From contig SVKZ01000005.1 of assembly GCA_015068165.1 (NCBI GenBank), positions 1 to 45,328 on the forward strand: a stretch of 45,328 nucleotides of DNA, written 5' to 3'. Source of the DNA: Oscillospiraceae bacterium. Lineage in GTDB: Bacteria; Bacillota; Clostridia; Oscillospirales; Oscillospiraceae. The position numbers and the translations under genes were made by a program. The notes below the pieces were generated by a model. It had not been told where the DNA came from and did no database searches. It saw only the letters and a program-made list of their open reading frames with translations. How positions within the stretch are numbered: position 1 is the first letter of the stretch; every line of letters starts with the position of its first letter. Shown here one piece after another: positions 1-8,447 of the stretch.

Positions 1-1
1 G

Positions 2-3000
2 GATCTTTTCGTTTCCCAAAACTCTATGGCCCGGGGCGTCCTTGCCGGCGCGGAATATGCCATAGAAGGGCAGACCCTGAAAGTTCACCTTCGGGCAAAC
101 GGCAAGGATATTTTGGAAAAAGTACTGCCCCAGGTAAGAACCATCCTCAATGACCGCTTCGGAATTTCTGTGGGAATTGCCATTGAAACCGGTGCGGCTT
201 TAGAGGGCAAGGAACTGCAAAAGGCAATGGAAACGATGCGCCGGGAGATGATGGAGAGTATTCCTGCCCCCGTTTTCCGGGAAAAGGAAAAGCGGGAAGC
301 AAAACCCGATGCCATTTTCGGCAGACCCTTTAAGGGCGATGCCACGCCTATGGATACTCTGGATTTGGATATGGGCAGCGTGATCGTAGAGGGCAAGGTT
401 TTTGCCGTCGACCATCGGGAACTGAAAAAGCGCAACGCCTGGGTCATTTCCTTTGATATGACCGACAATTTAGGCTCTGTCCGTATTAACCGCTTTATGG
501 AAGCAGGGGAAGCCAAGCCCATTTTAGAGGGGGTAAAGATAGGCAAAGTTCTCCGTGTCCGCGGTCGCTTGGAAATCAACCGCTACGACAGCGAGCTTGT
601 CTTAAAGCCCGATGCCATTATGCCCGGCAAAATGGAAAGCCGGAGTGATAACTGCGAGCTTGGCCGCCGTGTGGAGCTGCACCTGCATACCAATATGAGC
701 AATATGGATGCCCTTACCGATGTGCATAAGGCAATCCACCGGGCAGCGGGCTGGGGACATAAGGCAATCGCCATCACAGACCACGGCTGTGTCCAATCCT
801 TTACGGAAGCGTTGCACACGGTGGAGGACTGGAAAGGTGCGCCAAAGGTCGCCGGTACGGACGAAACCATTAAAATCCTCTACGGCTGCGAGGGCTACTA
901 CATAAACGATGTAGACGACCGCCTTGCGGTGCGCGGCAAGGGCAATATGACCTTTGGCGGGGAGTATATCGCCCTTGATTTGGAGACCACCGGCCTTTAT
1001 GCCCGCCACGATAGAATTATCGAAATCGGCGCCGTAAGAATGAAAGCAGGGGAGGAACTGGACCGTTTCCAGACCTTTGTTGACCCCCGGAAACCCCTTT
1101 CCCGGGAAACCAGCAATTTAACCGGCATTACAGACGTAATGCTAAAGGGCGCACCCACCATTGATGCCGTAATGCCCCAGCTTTTGGACTTTATCGGCGG
1201 TCGCCCCCTGGTTGCCCACAATGCGGATTTTGACATTACCTTTATCCAAAGGGCTTGTGATGAATTGGGAATTCCCCACGATTTTACTGTGGCGGATACC
1301 CTGACCCTTACCCAAAACTTAGTTCCCCAGTTGGGTAAATTTAAGCTGGATTTGGTTGCCAAGCACTTTGGCCTCGGTGCGTTTAACCACCACAGAGCCG
1401 GGGACGATGCCCTCATCTGCGGGCAGATTATGGCAAAGCTGTTCCCGCTGCTGGAAGAAAAGGGCATTTTCGATTTGCAGAGCATCAATGAAAAAATGCT
1501 TTCCCTTCGCCCCATTCAGCGAAAAGAAAGCGTAAGATGCCAGCACATTGTCATCTTTGCCAAAAACCAAATGGGTCTTCGGAATTTGTACCACCTGCTC
1601 TCCGATGCGAACCTCAAATATTTCAAGAAATTCCCCCGGGTGTTTAAGTCCGAGCTTATAAAGCTCCGGGAGGGTCTTATTATCGGCTCTGCCTGTGAAA
1701 ACAACGAGGTCTATCAGGCTGTTTTAGCCGGCAAAAGCTGGGACGAGCTGGAACGGATTGCAAGCTTTTACGATTATTTGGAAATCCAGCCCCTGTCCAA
1801 CAACCGCTTTATGTTAGACGAGGGCAAAAAGGGCGAAGCCCCCATTGCTACCTCTCAGGACGAGTTACGGGATTGCAACCGGCAGATTGTGGAACTGGGC
1901 CGCAGACTGGGAAAACCCGTAGTTGCCACCGGCGATGTCCATTTCTTAGACCCGGAGGACGAGATTTTCCGTCATATTCTCCTTGCCACCAAGGGTTTTG
2001 ACGACGCGGACAAGGATAACCCCCTGTATTTGCGTACCACCGATGAAATGCTCCGGGAATTTAGCTACTTGGGCGAAGAAAAGGCAAGGGAAGTGGTTAT
2101 CGAAAATCCCAATCTTATTGCCGATATGTGCGATACGGTACGGCCTGTGCCCCATAACCTGTTCGCCCCTGCCATTGAAAATTCCGTGGAGGACCTGAAA
2201 AGCTTGGTCTATGGCAAATTCCACCGGCTTTACGGCGATAATCCTCCGGAATCTATGACCCGTCGTGTGGAAACAGAGCTAAATGACATTATCTCCTGCC
2301 ACTACGATGTGATTTATATGTCCGCCCAGCGCCTTGTGCAAAATTCCTTAGAAAACGGCTACTTAGTCGGCTCCCGAGGCTCTGTTGGTTCCTCCATCGT
2401 TGCCTACCTTTCCGGCATTACGGAGGTTAACTCCTTTCCGCCTCACTACCGCTGTCCAAACCCAGAGTGTAAGCACACGGTCTTGGATGTGCCCGAGGGC
2501 TATAACTGCGGCGCGGACCTGCCTGACGCGGTCTGCCCCAAGTGTGGCGCAAAAATGGAAAAGGACGGCTTTAACATCCCCTTTGAGACATTCTTGGGCT
2601 TTGGTGGCGATAAAGTTCCTGATATTGACCTAAACTTCTCCGGCGAATACCAAGCCCGCGCCCACGCCTACTGTACGGAAATGTTCGGGTCCTCCCATGT
2701 TTTCCGGGCAGGCACCATCGGTACGGTGGCGGAAAAAACCGCCTTCGGCTATGCCAAAAAGTTCCTGGATGAACGAAATAAAGTGGTCAGCCGGGCAGAG
2801 GAGAACCGCTTGGCTTCCGGCTGTGTAGGTGTGCGCCGTACCACCGGTCAGCACCCCGGCGGTCTGGTCGTCATTCCCCAGGAAAACGAAATTTGGGATT
2901 TCTGCCCGGTGCAGCACCCGGCGGACGACCCCAATTCCGACCAGATTACCACCCATTTTGAATACCACTCTATGGAAGAAAACCTCCTGAAGCTGGATAT

Positions 3001-4045
3001 GCTGGGACACGATGACCCCACCATGATCCGTATGATGGAGGACGATACCGGGGTGGATGCCAAGACCATTCCTTTGGACGATAAAGATACGATGTCCATT
3101 TTCACATCCTCTAAGGTGCTTGGCTATGAAAATGACCCGATACTCGGCCCTACCGGTGCGGTAGCCGTTCCGGAATTTAACACCCGGTTCACCCGTGAGG
3201 TGCTTTTGGACACCAAGCCGGAGAAATTCGATTTTTTGGTGCGGATTTCCGGCTACACCCACGGCACGGACGTGTGGCTGGGCAACGCCAAGGACTTAAT
3301 TGTCTCCGGAACAGCCCAGGTAGATCAGACCATCGGCTGTCGTGATGATATTATGATTTACCTCATCTCCCGGGGACTTCCCGAAAAGCGGGCCTTTAAG
3401 ATTATGGAGTCTGTCCGTAAGGGCAGAGGTCTGCCGGACGGGGCAGAGCAGGAGATGATCGATGCCGGTGTGCCGGATTGGTATATCCTGTCCTGTAAGA
3501 AGATTAAGTACCTGTTCCCCAAGGCCCACGCCGTTGCCTATGTTATGATGGCATTCCGCATCGCCTGGTTTAAGGTCAATCACCCCCTGGCATTCTATGC
3601 GGCTTATTTCTACCGCCGCAGTCAAAAGGGCGGCTTTGATGCCCTGATGATGACAAACGGTATGGAGGATGTAAAGACCCATATTAAGGCTATAGACTCC
3701 AACGAAAACGCAACGGACAAGGAAGACGATCTGCTCACCACCTTGGAGGTTGCCTACGAGTTTTATCTCCGTGGCTTTGAATTCCTGCCCATCGACATTT
3801 ATAAGAGCCACGCCACCCGCTTCCTCATTGAGGACGGCAAGCTCCGCCCACCGTTTGTATCTATTTCCGGTCTTGGCGAAAGCGCCGCCTGGGACTTAAT
3901 GAAGGGTAGGGAAAATAGAGATTTCATTTCCATTGAGGAAGTGGCTTCTGCTTGCCCCAAGGTATCGAAAACCCACATTCAAATGCTTAAAGACGCAGGC
4001 GCATTTGGCTCGCTGCCGGACAGCAACCAAGTCAGCCTATTTTAA
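2..4045 (+). CDS. polC: DNA polymerase III PolC-type alpha subunit (5' truncated by window)
   Basis: Replicative polymerase of Firmicutes with built-in 3'-5' exonuclease. The frame is open back to base 2, so the gene starts upstream; about 1347 residues are visible, against roughly 1440 for full PolC. Counting from the ATG at 26, an OB-fold lies at about 90-190. The PHP domain opens with HLHTNMSN near 218 and is split by a DnaQ-type exonuclease (DLETTG near 317, HNADFD, HHRAGDDA). PHP resumes and ends near VVATGDVHF. The polymerase core contains GSRGSVGSS, a zinc-binding insertion with CPNPEC and CPKC pairs (about 811-843) and the catalytic PDIDLNFSG near 864. The C-terminus ends in VSLF, resembling a clamp-binding tail. 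It is followed by a uridine phosphorylase gene after 12 bases. Identification is firm; the missing N-terminus is a window effect. Confidence 0.97.
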   Translation, partial: DLFVSQNSMARGVLAGAEYAIEGQTLKVHLRANGKDILEKVLPQVRTILNDRFGISVGIAIETGAALEGKELQKAMETMRREMMESIPAPVFREKEKREAKPDAIFGRPFKGDATPMDTLDLDMGSVIVEGKVFAVDHRELKKRNAWVISFDMTDNLGSVRINRFMEAGEAKPILEGVKIGKVLRVRGRLEINRYDSELVLKPDAIMPGKMESRSDNCELGRRVELHLHTNMSNMDALTDVHKAIHRAAGWGHKAIAITDHGCVQSFTEALHTVEDWKGAPKVAGTDETIKILYGCEGYYINDVDDRLAVRGKGNMTFGGEYIALDLETTGLYARHDRIIEIGAVRMKAGEELDRFQTFVDPRKPLSRETSNLTGITDVMLKGAPTIDAVMPQLLDFIGGRPLVAHNADFDITFIQRACDELGIPHDFTVADTLTLTQNLVPQLGKFKLDLVAKHFGLGAFNHHRAGDDALICGQIMAKLFPLLEEKGIFDLQSINEKMLSLRPIQRKESVRCQHIVIFAKNQMGLRNLYHLLSDANLKYFKKFPRVFKSELIKLREGLIIGSACENNEVYQAVLAGKSWDELERIASFYDYLEIQPLSNNRFMLDEGKKGEAPIATSQDELRDCNRQIVELGRRLGKPVVATGDVHFLDPEDEIFRHILLATKGFDDADKDNPLYLRTTDEMLREFSYLGEEKAREVVIENPNLIADMCDTVRPVPHNLFAPAIENSVEDLKSLVYGKFHRLYGDNPPESMTRRVETELNDIISCHYDVIYMSAQRLVQNSLENGYLVGSRGSVGSSIVAYLSGITEVNSFPPHYRCPNPECKHTVLDVPEGYNCGADLPDAVCPKCGAKMEKDGFNIPFETFLGFGGDKVPDIDLNFSGEYQARAHAYCTEMFGSSHVFRAGTIGTVAEKTAFGYAKKFLDERNKVVSRAEENRLASGCVGVRRTTGQHPGGLVVIPQENEIWDFCPVQHPADDPNSDQITTHFEYHSMEENLLKLDMLGHDDPTMIRMMEDDTGVDAKTIPLDDKDTMSIFTSSKVLGYENDPILGPTGAVAVPEFNTRFTREVLLDTKPEKFDFLVRISGYTHGTDVWLGNAKDLIVSGTAQVDQTIGCRDDIMIYLISRGLPEKRAFKIMESVRKGRGLPDGAEQEMIDAGVPDWYILSCKKIKYLFPKAHAVAYVMMAFRIAWFKVNHPLAFYAAYFYRRSQKGGFDALMMTNGMEDVKTHIKAIDSNENATDKEDDLLTTLEVAYEFYLRGFEFLPIDIYKSHATRFLIEDGKLRPPFVSISGLGESAAWDLMKGRENRDFISIEEVASACPKVSKTHIQMLKDAGAFGSLPDSNQVSLF

Positions 4046-4057
4046 GGAGGTTTTTCT

Positions 4058-4822
4058 ATGCAAGCAACTGAAAAACAGTACCATATTAGCTGCACTGAGG
4101 GGGATGTGGGCAGATATGTGTTCCTGCCCGGCGACCCCGGTCGCTGTGAAGCCATTGCTTCTTATTTCGATAACCCTGTCCATATCGGAATGAACCGGGA
4201 GTACAATATCTACACCGGATACCTCTGCGGAGAAAAAGTCTCTGTTTGTTCCACCGGCATCGGCGGTCCTTCCGCCTCCATAGCGATGGAGGAGCTGACC
4301 GCCATCGGCGCAGATACCTTTATCCGCATTGGCACCTGCGGCGGCATCCATATGGATGTAATGCCCGGGGATGTGGTGGTTGCCACCGGTGCCATCCGCT
4401 TCGAGCATACCTCCTTTGAGTATGCCCCGGCAGAATTTCCTGCTGTACCTGACTTTGATGTAACTTATGCGCTGAAAACAGCCAGCGAGGACCTGGGTTA
4501 TAAAACGCACACCGGCGTTGTCCAGTGTAAAGACTCCTTCTACGGTCAGCATTCGCCTGAAAAATCTCCCGTTTCCTATGAGTTGCTGCAAAAGTGGGAG
4601 TCTTGGAAACGGCTTGGCGTGAAGGCCAGCGAAATGGAATCCGCCGCGCTGTTTGTGGTGGCCTCTGCCTTGGGTGTTCGCTGCGGCAGCTGCTTCCACG
4701 CCGTTTGGAATCAGGAACGGGAAAAGGCAGGCCTTTTTATGCCGATGACCGAGGATACCTCCGGCACCATCCGCGTTGGCATCGAAGCTATGAAGCGCAT
4801 CATCGAAAATGACAAGAAATAA
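4058..4822 (+). CDS. udp: Uridine phosphorylase (PNP/UDP family)
   Basis: Cytosolic nucleoside phosphorylase that would cleave uridine with phosphate to uracil and ribose-1-phosphate for pyrimidine salvage. The 254 residues match the usual family length. Visible signatures are [10 protein letters not shown] near the N-terminus (phosphate-binding loop), [16 protein letters not shown] and GTCGG in the nucleoside phosphorylase core, the [12 protein letters not shown] segment typical of uridine rather than purine phosphorylases, and the ribose-contacting EMESAALF. The ATG at 4058 has an ideal SD (AAGGAGG at 4044-4050). It lies 12 bases after polC and is probably cotranscribed with it, although the functions are unrelated. 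The TAA stop overlaps the first bases of a dispersed repeat. Substrate choice rests on motif resemblance only. Confidence 0.9.
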   Translation: MQATEKQYHISCTEGDVGRYVFLPGDPGRCEAIASYFDNPVHIGMNREYNIYTGYLCGEKVSVCSTGIGGPSASIAMEELTAIGADTFIRIGTCGGIHMDVMPGDVVVATGAIRFEHTSFEYAPAEFPAVPDFDVTYALKTASEDLGYKTHTGVVQCKDSFYGQHSPEKSPVSYELLQKWESWKRLGVKASEMESAALFVVASALGVRCGSCFHAVWNQEREKAGLFMPMTEDTSGTIRVGIEAMKRIIENDKK

Positions 4823-4881
4823 CCCTCCCCTTTGGGGAGGGGGGACCGCGGAGCGGTGGGTGAGGTTTTTCCGCATCCGAT
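4821..4881. repeat. Truncated copy A of a GC-rich palindromic repeat
   Basis: Starts with AACCCTCCCCTTTGGGG (4821-4837), overlapping the udp stop, and continues through GGACCG and GCGGTGGGTGAGGTTT. The same order of blocks is seen at 7970 and 17909. This copy has only the left half: no right-hand CCCCAAAGGGG arm follows. It contains two hairpins, CTCCCCTTTGGGGAG and ACCGCGGAGCGGT. It is probably transcribed as the 3' end of the polC-udp message. Confidence 0.85.
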
Positions 4882-4883
4882 CT

Positions 4884-4917
4884 AAAAAATACCCCCCGAC
4901 GGAAAAACCGTCGGGGG
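4884..4917 (-). terminator. Rho-independent terminator of the EamA transporter gene
   Basis: A perfect 10-bp stem CCCCCGACGG/CCGTCGGGGG (4893-4902 and 4908-4917) with an AAAAA loop. On the minus strand it is followed by a run of T (plus-strand A run 4884-4889). It starts 5 bases after the transporter stop codon. Confidence 0.9.
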
Positions 4918-4922
4918 TGAAT

Positions 4923-5807
4923 TTATTTCTTTCGCTTGAGAGGAATTTGGGACAGGATTACCGCAGTTAATACCAACCCACAGCCCAAAAGCTCCCAAGA
5001 GGTCATCTGTTCCTGCAAAATCAGCCAGCCACACACCGCCGCTACTACACCCTCCATACTCATAATTATGGAGGCGGTGTTGGACTCCACATACTGCTGG
5101 CCTAACACCTGCATCGAGTAGGCAATGCCGTTGGACAAAATACCGGCATAGAGTAGGGGAATGTAACAGGATAAAACCGCCGCAACCGTCGGCTCTTCGA
5201 CAAAAACCATAAAGACTGAGGCCAAAAGCCCTGCCACAAGGCATTGGATGGTGTTTAGCCGTAGACCGTCCAAATCCTTTCCCAGCCGTTCCACAAGGGT
5301 AATCTGCACCGCAAAGGAAAGGGCAGAGCCGAGCAGAAGCAGATCGCTTGGGCGGATGGCCGTTAGGCCCGTACAGCTGAGTAGGTATAGCCCAGCCACC
5401 GCCAGTAAAATGCTGATTACCATATTACCTGTGGGCTTTTTCCCTAAAAACAGGCCGATCACCGGCACAAGGACCACATAAAGGGAAGTTAAAAACCCGG
5501 CCTTGCCCGCATCTGTATCCACAAGGCTTATTTGCTGCAGGGCAGATGCTACAAACAGGGAAAGTCCACAGAAAAAGCCGGCAATCCAAAGCTTTTTGTC
5601 TTTCCATTTGCGGAAATAGTGTTTTCTCTCTTTCCACTCAAACAGGGCAATCACCGGCAGAAGAAAGGCCACCGCCAGGAAACAACGGACAGCCAAAAAG
5701 GTAAAAGGCCCAATGCTGTCCATACCCACACTTTGGGCAATGAAGGTACTGCCCCAAATCAAAACGGCAATGATAAGATATACATTGCCTATCAGCTTAT
5801 TTTTCAT
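4923..5807 (-). CDS. EamA/DMT-family membrane transporter
   Basis: A 294-residue integral membrane protein of the drug/metabolite transporter superfamily, likely a metabolite exporter of unknown substrate. It has about ten hydrophobic segments arranged as two EamA repeats. The first begins with the characteristic IWGSTFIAQ near residue 18; the second begins around residue 150. Typical family features include a conserved region VDTDAGKAGFLTSLYVVLVPV near 115 and a basic tail PLKRKK. The ATG at 5807 is preceded by GGTGAT, which fits the end of the anti-SD. It is a monocistronic gene divergent from pepF, with its own promoter and terminator. Confidence 0.9.
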   Translation of the reverse strand: MKNKLIGNVYLIIAVLIWGSTFIAQSVGMDSIGPFTFLAVRCFLAVAFLLPVIALFEWKERKHYFRKWKDKKLWIAGFFCGLSLFVASALQQISLVDTDAGKAGFLTSLYVVLVPVIGLFLGKKPTGNMVISILLAVAGLYLLSCTGLTAIRPSDLLLLGSALSFAVQITLVERLGKDLDGLRLNTIQCLVAGLLASVFMVFVEEPTVAAVLSCYIPLLYAGILSNGIAYSMQVLGQQYVESNTASIIMSMEGVVAAVCGWLILQEQMTSWELLGCGLVLTAVILSQIPLKRKK

Positions 5808-5822
5808 TTTATCACCGCAGTC

Positions 5823-5851
5823 AATCTACCATAAAACAGCGGTAAATGCAA
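5823..5851 (-). promoter_or_regulatory. Predicted sigma-A promoter of the EamA gene
   Basis: On the minus strand TTGCAT (5846-5851) and TAGATT (5823-5828) are separated by 17 bases, just upstream of the transporter ATG. The -10 is imperfect. It lies almost back to back with the pepF promoter. Confidence 0.5.
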
Positions 5852-5853
5852 GA

Positions 5854-5882
5854 TTGCTTTTTTACCCCTTTGGTGCTATAAT
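5854..5882 (+). promoter_or_regulatory. Sigma-A promoter of pepF
   Basis: TTGCTT (5854-5859), a 17-base spacer, and a perfect TATAAT (5877-5882) preceded by TGC, an extended -10. The pepF start lies about 31 bases downstream of the -10. Confidence 0.85.
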
Positions 5883-5913
5883 GGAGAAAATTTACAACTT
5901 TGGAGGTAACAAT

Positions 5914-7713
5914 ATGGATGAAAAAATGAGAAAACGCTGTGAAGTGCCTGTGGAAGAGACCTGGGCCACCGAGGATATGTACGTTTCCGATGAAGCTTGG
6001 GAAGCAGAGCTTGCCACCCTGAAAGCCGATAAGGATGCCCTGGCGGCGTATGCCGGTAAGCTGGGCGAAAGCGGCGAGACCCTCTGCGCCTACCTGACCC
6101 TGATGGAAAAAGTGGACGAGAAAGGAAGCCTCCTTGCTAACTACTGTATGCGCAAGTCCGATGAGGACACCCGCAATGCCTTCTATCAGGCAATGAGCGG
6201 CAAGTTTATGTCCGAGATCGTGGCGCTGGGTACTGCTTGCAGCTTTGAGACTCCCGAGATTATGGCCATCGAAGATGAGAAGTTGGAGCAGTTTTATAAG
6301 GACTGTCCCACACTGGAGCGCTACCGCCGATATCTGACCGACAAGCGCCGTCATAAGGAACATTCCCTGTCTGCTCAGGAAGAGCGGTTACTGGCGCTGG
6401 CGGGGGATATGGCAGGCGCACCGGATAACATTTACGGTATGTTTGCCGATGCGGATCTGACCTTCGACGATGCTATCGACAGCGAGGGGAACGCCCACCC
6501 CCTGAGCCAAAGCACCTTCATTTCCTATCAGGGGTCTGACGACCGCCAGCTGCGGAAATCCGCTTATGAAAACCTCTATAAGGGCTTTGGCAGCTTCCGC
6601 AACACCGCCGCTGCCATCCTCAATGCCCAGAATAAGAAGCTGAAATTCTTCGCCGATGCCCGGCGCTACAATTCCACTTTGGAAGCCTCTCTTTCCCGCA
6701 CCAATGTGCCCACCTCCGTCTATGAAAACCTCATCGAGGCAGTCCATAAGAATATGGACAAGATGCACCGCTATGTCCGTCTCCGCAAGAAGCTCTTAGG
6801 TGTGGACGAGCTGCATTTTTACGATGTGTATGCAAACCTTGTCTCCGGTGTGGATAAGAAGATCCCTTACGAGGAAGCCAAAGCCACCATTTACGATGCC
6901 CTGGCGCCTTTGGGCGAGGATTATCGGAAAGTTCTGCTGGAGGGCTTTAACAGCCGTTGGGTAGACGTTTACCCCAACGAGGGCAAGCGCAGCGGCGCAT
7001 ACTCTGCCGGTGCCTCTGTCCACCCCTATGTTCTGATGAACTACACTGGCACCTTGGACAGCCAGTTTACCCTTGCTCACGAAATGGGACACGCCCTCCA
7101 CTCCTGGCACTCCAACAAGTACCAAAACCCTGTGGACGCCGACTATGTCATCTTCGTGGCGGAAGTTGCTTCCACCTGTAACGAAGCGCTGCTGATGGAG
7201 TACCTGCTGAATAAGACCACCGATAAAAAAGAGCGGGCCTACCTCATCAACCACTTTATGGAGCAGTTTAAGGGTACGCTGTACCGCCAGACGATGTTTG
7301 CCGAGTTCGAGCTGATTATGGGCAAGCTCACCGCTGAGGGTAAGACGCTGACCGCAGATCTTCTGTGTCAGGAGTACCGGAAGCTCAACGAGCAGTACTT
7401 TGGTCCCGATATGGTGGTGGACGACCAGATTGCCCTGGAATGGGCAAGAATTCCCCATTTCTACTATAACTACTATGTCTTCCAGTATGCCACCGGCTAC
7501 TCCGCCGCCATCGCTCTGTCCCGCCGCATCCTTAAAGAGGGCGAGCCTGCTGTGAAGGACTATATCAAGTTCCTCTCCGGCGGCTGCTCCAAGAGCCCCA
7601 TTGAGCTGCTTCGGGATGCCGGCGTGGATATGGAAAGCCCCGCACCTGTTGAGCAGGCACTGCAGCTGTTCGGTGAGCTTCTTGACGAGATGGAAAGCCT
7701 GGTGGAGGAATGA
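5914..7713 (+). CDS. pepF: Oligoendopeptidase F (M3 family zinc peptidase)
   Basis: Cytosolic metallopeptidase that degrades oligopeptides, 599 residues from the chosen start, normal for PepF. The zinc site is the HEMGH motif within LAHEMGHALHSWHS at about residues 388-401, with a downstream glutamate in the VAEVASTCNEALL helix, as in M3 peptidases. The N-terminal half is the helical PepF domain. The ATG at 5914 is chosen because GGAGG sits at 5902-5906 and the -10 box lies at 5877-5882; the open frame continues upstream through the promoter, which cannot be coding. The stop overlaps the start of the next small ORF (ATGA). Confidence 0.95.
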   Translation: MDEKMRKRCEVPVEETWATEDMYVSDEAWEAELATLKADKDALAAYAGKLGESGETLCAYLTLMEKVDEKGSLLANYCMRKSDEDTRNAFYQAMSGKFMSEIVALGTACSFETPEIMAIEDEKLEQFYKDCPTLERYRRYLTDKRRHKEHSLSAQEERLLALAGDMAGAPDNIYGMFADADLTFDDAIDSEGNAHPLSQSTFISYQGSDDRQLRKSAYENLYKGFGSFRNTAAAILNAQNKKLKFFADARRYNSTLEASLSRTNVPTSVYENLIEAVHKNMDKMHRYVRLRKKLLGVDELHFYDVYANLVSGVDKKIPYEEAKATIYDALAPLGEDYRKVLLEGFNSRWVDVYPNEGKRSGAYSAGASVHPYVLMNYTGTLDSQFTLAHEMGHALHSWHSNKYQNPVDADYVIFVAEVASTCNEALLMEYLLNKTTDKKERAYLINHFMEQFKGTLYRQTMFAEFELIMGKLTAEGKTLTADLLCQEYRKLNEQYFGPDMVVDDQIALEWARIPHFYYNYYVFQYATGYSAAIALSRRILKEGEPAVKDYIKFLSGGCSKSPIELLRDAGVDMESPAPVEQALQLFGELLDEMESLVEE

Positions 7714-8012
7714 TTTACATTCCCACCCTCCACAGCTTTGCAATGAACAATGTCTTTACCGGCTCTGAGGGAAATCTGCGTTTTCGCATCGTTCCCAAGG
7801 TGGTAAAGCTGCCCGGAAGCAAAGAGGTGGATATGGAAAACAGCTCCATTGAAGCAGAATACTGGTACGGAAAACTGTGCTACGAAAAAAGCACCGTCGA
7901 GGGCAAAGAAATCTTCCCTATGAGCGACGCCGGCCGCACTGCGTTGCAAGAATGGCTCGACGGCAAACAAACCCTCCCCTTTGGGGAGGGGGGACCGCGT
8001 AGCGGTGGGTGA
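7710..8012 (+). CDS. Small unknown protein whose C-terminus is encoded by a repeat
   Basis: A 100-residue ORF overlapping the pepF stop by ATGA, suggesting translational coupling. I do not recognise the family. The first 87 or so residues are a normal soluble-looking sequence (IPTLHSFAMNNVFTGSEGNLRFRI at the start), without a membrane segment or catalytic motif. The last 13 or so residues ([13 protein letters not shown]) are a translation of palindromic repeat copy B, which also supplies the stop codon. The original C-terminus was therefore probably replaced or extended by insertion of the repeat. The SD GGAGG lies very close to the ATG, so translation may depend on pepF, or begin at the in-frame ATG at 7743. 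Confidence 0.6.
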   Translation: MIYIPTLHSFAMNNVFTGSEGNLRFRIVPKVVKLPGSKEVDMENSSIEAEYWYGKLCYEKSTVEGKEIFPMSDAGRTALQEWLDGKQTLPFGEGGPRSGG

Positions 8013-8135
8013 GGTTTATACCTCATCCGTCAAAAATCAAAGATTTTTGCCACCTATCAATCAAGGTATGATTGCCACTGGCAATCATTGCTGTTTTGAT
8101 TCGCTGCGCGGAGCACCACCCCAAAGGGGAAGGTT
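7970..8135. repeat. Full-length copy B of the modular palindromic repeat, with inner module
   Basis: A 166-base element bounded by inverted ends AACCCTCCCCTTTGGGG (7970-7986) and CCCCAAAGGGGAAGGTT (8119-8135), matching at 16 of 17 positions. Inside are the ACCGCGTAGCGGT hairpin, GGTGAGGTTTATACCTCATCC, a central hairpin CAAAAATC-AAA-GATTTTTG (8031-8049) and a roughly 63-base module (8056-8118) with the palindromic core ATGATTGCC-N3-GGCAATCAT. The same module occurs in the opposite orientation in copy C. No protein is encoded, so any mobility would need outside enzymes. Confidence 0.85.
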
Positions 8136-8170
8136 TTGGCGTTTTTATAGACTCTTTTTTGTAAAAATCA

Positions 8171-8198
8171 TTGACTTTTCCCATAAATATGATAGAAT
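8171..8198 (+). promoter_or_regulatory. Promoter of the alaS T-box transcript
   Basis: TTGACT (8171-8176), 16-base spacer, TAGAAT (8193-8198). It lies immediately upstream of the T-box leader and downstream of repeat copy B. Confidence 0.75.
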
Positions 8199-8204
8199 AT
8201 CCCC

Positions 8205-8425
8205 GATATGCAAAAGCAATGCGGAAACCAAGCAGTACCTTGGGTACAAAGCGAGAGGGGACAGGTGCAAGCCCTTTACGCCAAGCGCTGCAAGCCATTT
8301 CCAAGCAGCCCGGGAGGACCGGGACGGGCGCTCCCGTTACAGAGCATCTAAGATGCCGCATTTTTGCGGTGAATTAGGGTGGTACCGCGATTCTTTCGCC
8401 CCTACTTTTGGTAGGGGCGATTTTT
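8205..8425 (+). promoter_or_regulatory. T-box riboswitch (alanine) controlling alaS
   Basis: A leader of about 220 bases that would sense uncharged tRNA-Ala by codon-anticodon and acceptor-end pairing. The diagnostic T-box AGGGTGGTACCGCG is at 8376-8389. Stem I appears to be closed by GGAAA (8223-8227) and TTTCC (8298-8302), with an AGTA turn on the 5' side and an internal stem CTTGG/CCAAG. The 3' side of the specifier region (8287-8296) reads GCT-GCA-A-GCC, so every candidate specifier is an alanine codon. A CCGCA/TGCGG hairpin (about 8357-8370) precedes the T-box, and a terminator follows. The downstream gene is alaS, which agrees. Confidence 0.93.
8396..8425 (+). terminator. Conditional terminator of the alaS T-box
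   Basis: Stem TCGCCCCTAC/GTAGGGGCGA (8396-8405, 8411-8420) with loop TTTTG, followed by TTTTT. It would be disrupted when the T-box pairs with uncharged tRNA-Ala. Confidence 0.93.
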
Positions 8426-8447
8426 AATTTTACGGAGGTAAATTTTA

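Noticed and set aside
5713..5913. N-terminal extension of pepF by 67 codons.
   Set aside because: It contains the pepF promoter and part of the divergent gene's start region; the ATG at 5914 has the SD.
6796..7743. Long open frames antisense to real genes (for example 6796-7743, 8466-9596 and 4037-4876 on the minus strand).
   Set aside because: They mirror conserved genes on the other strand, have repetitive composition typical of antisense frames, no SD and no recognisable domains.
8396..8425. T-box terminator arms (TCGCCCCTAC/GTAGGGGCGA) match the ends of the palindrome at 16885-16932, hinting at a repeat captured as a terminator.
   Set aside because: CCCTA/TAGGG-type terminator arms are common in T-box leaders, and the match is only 9-10 bases of GC-rich palindrome; chance or functional constraint explains it.
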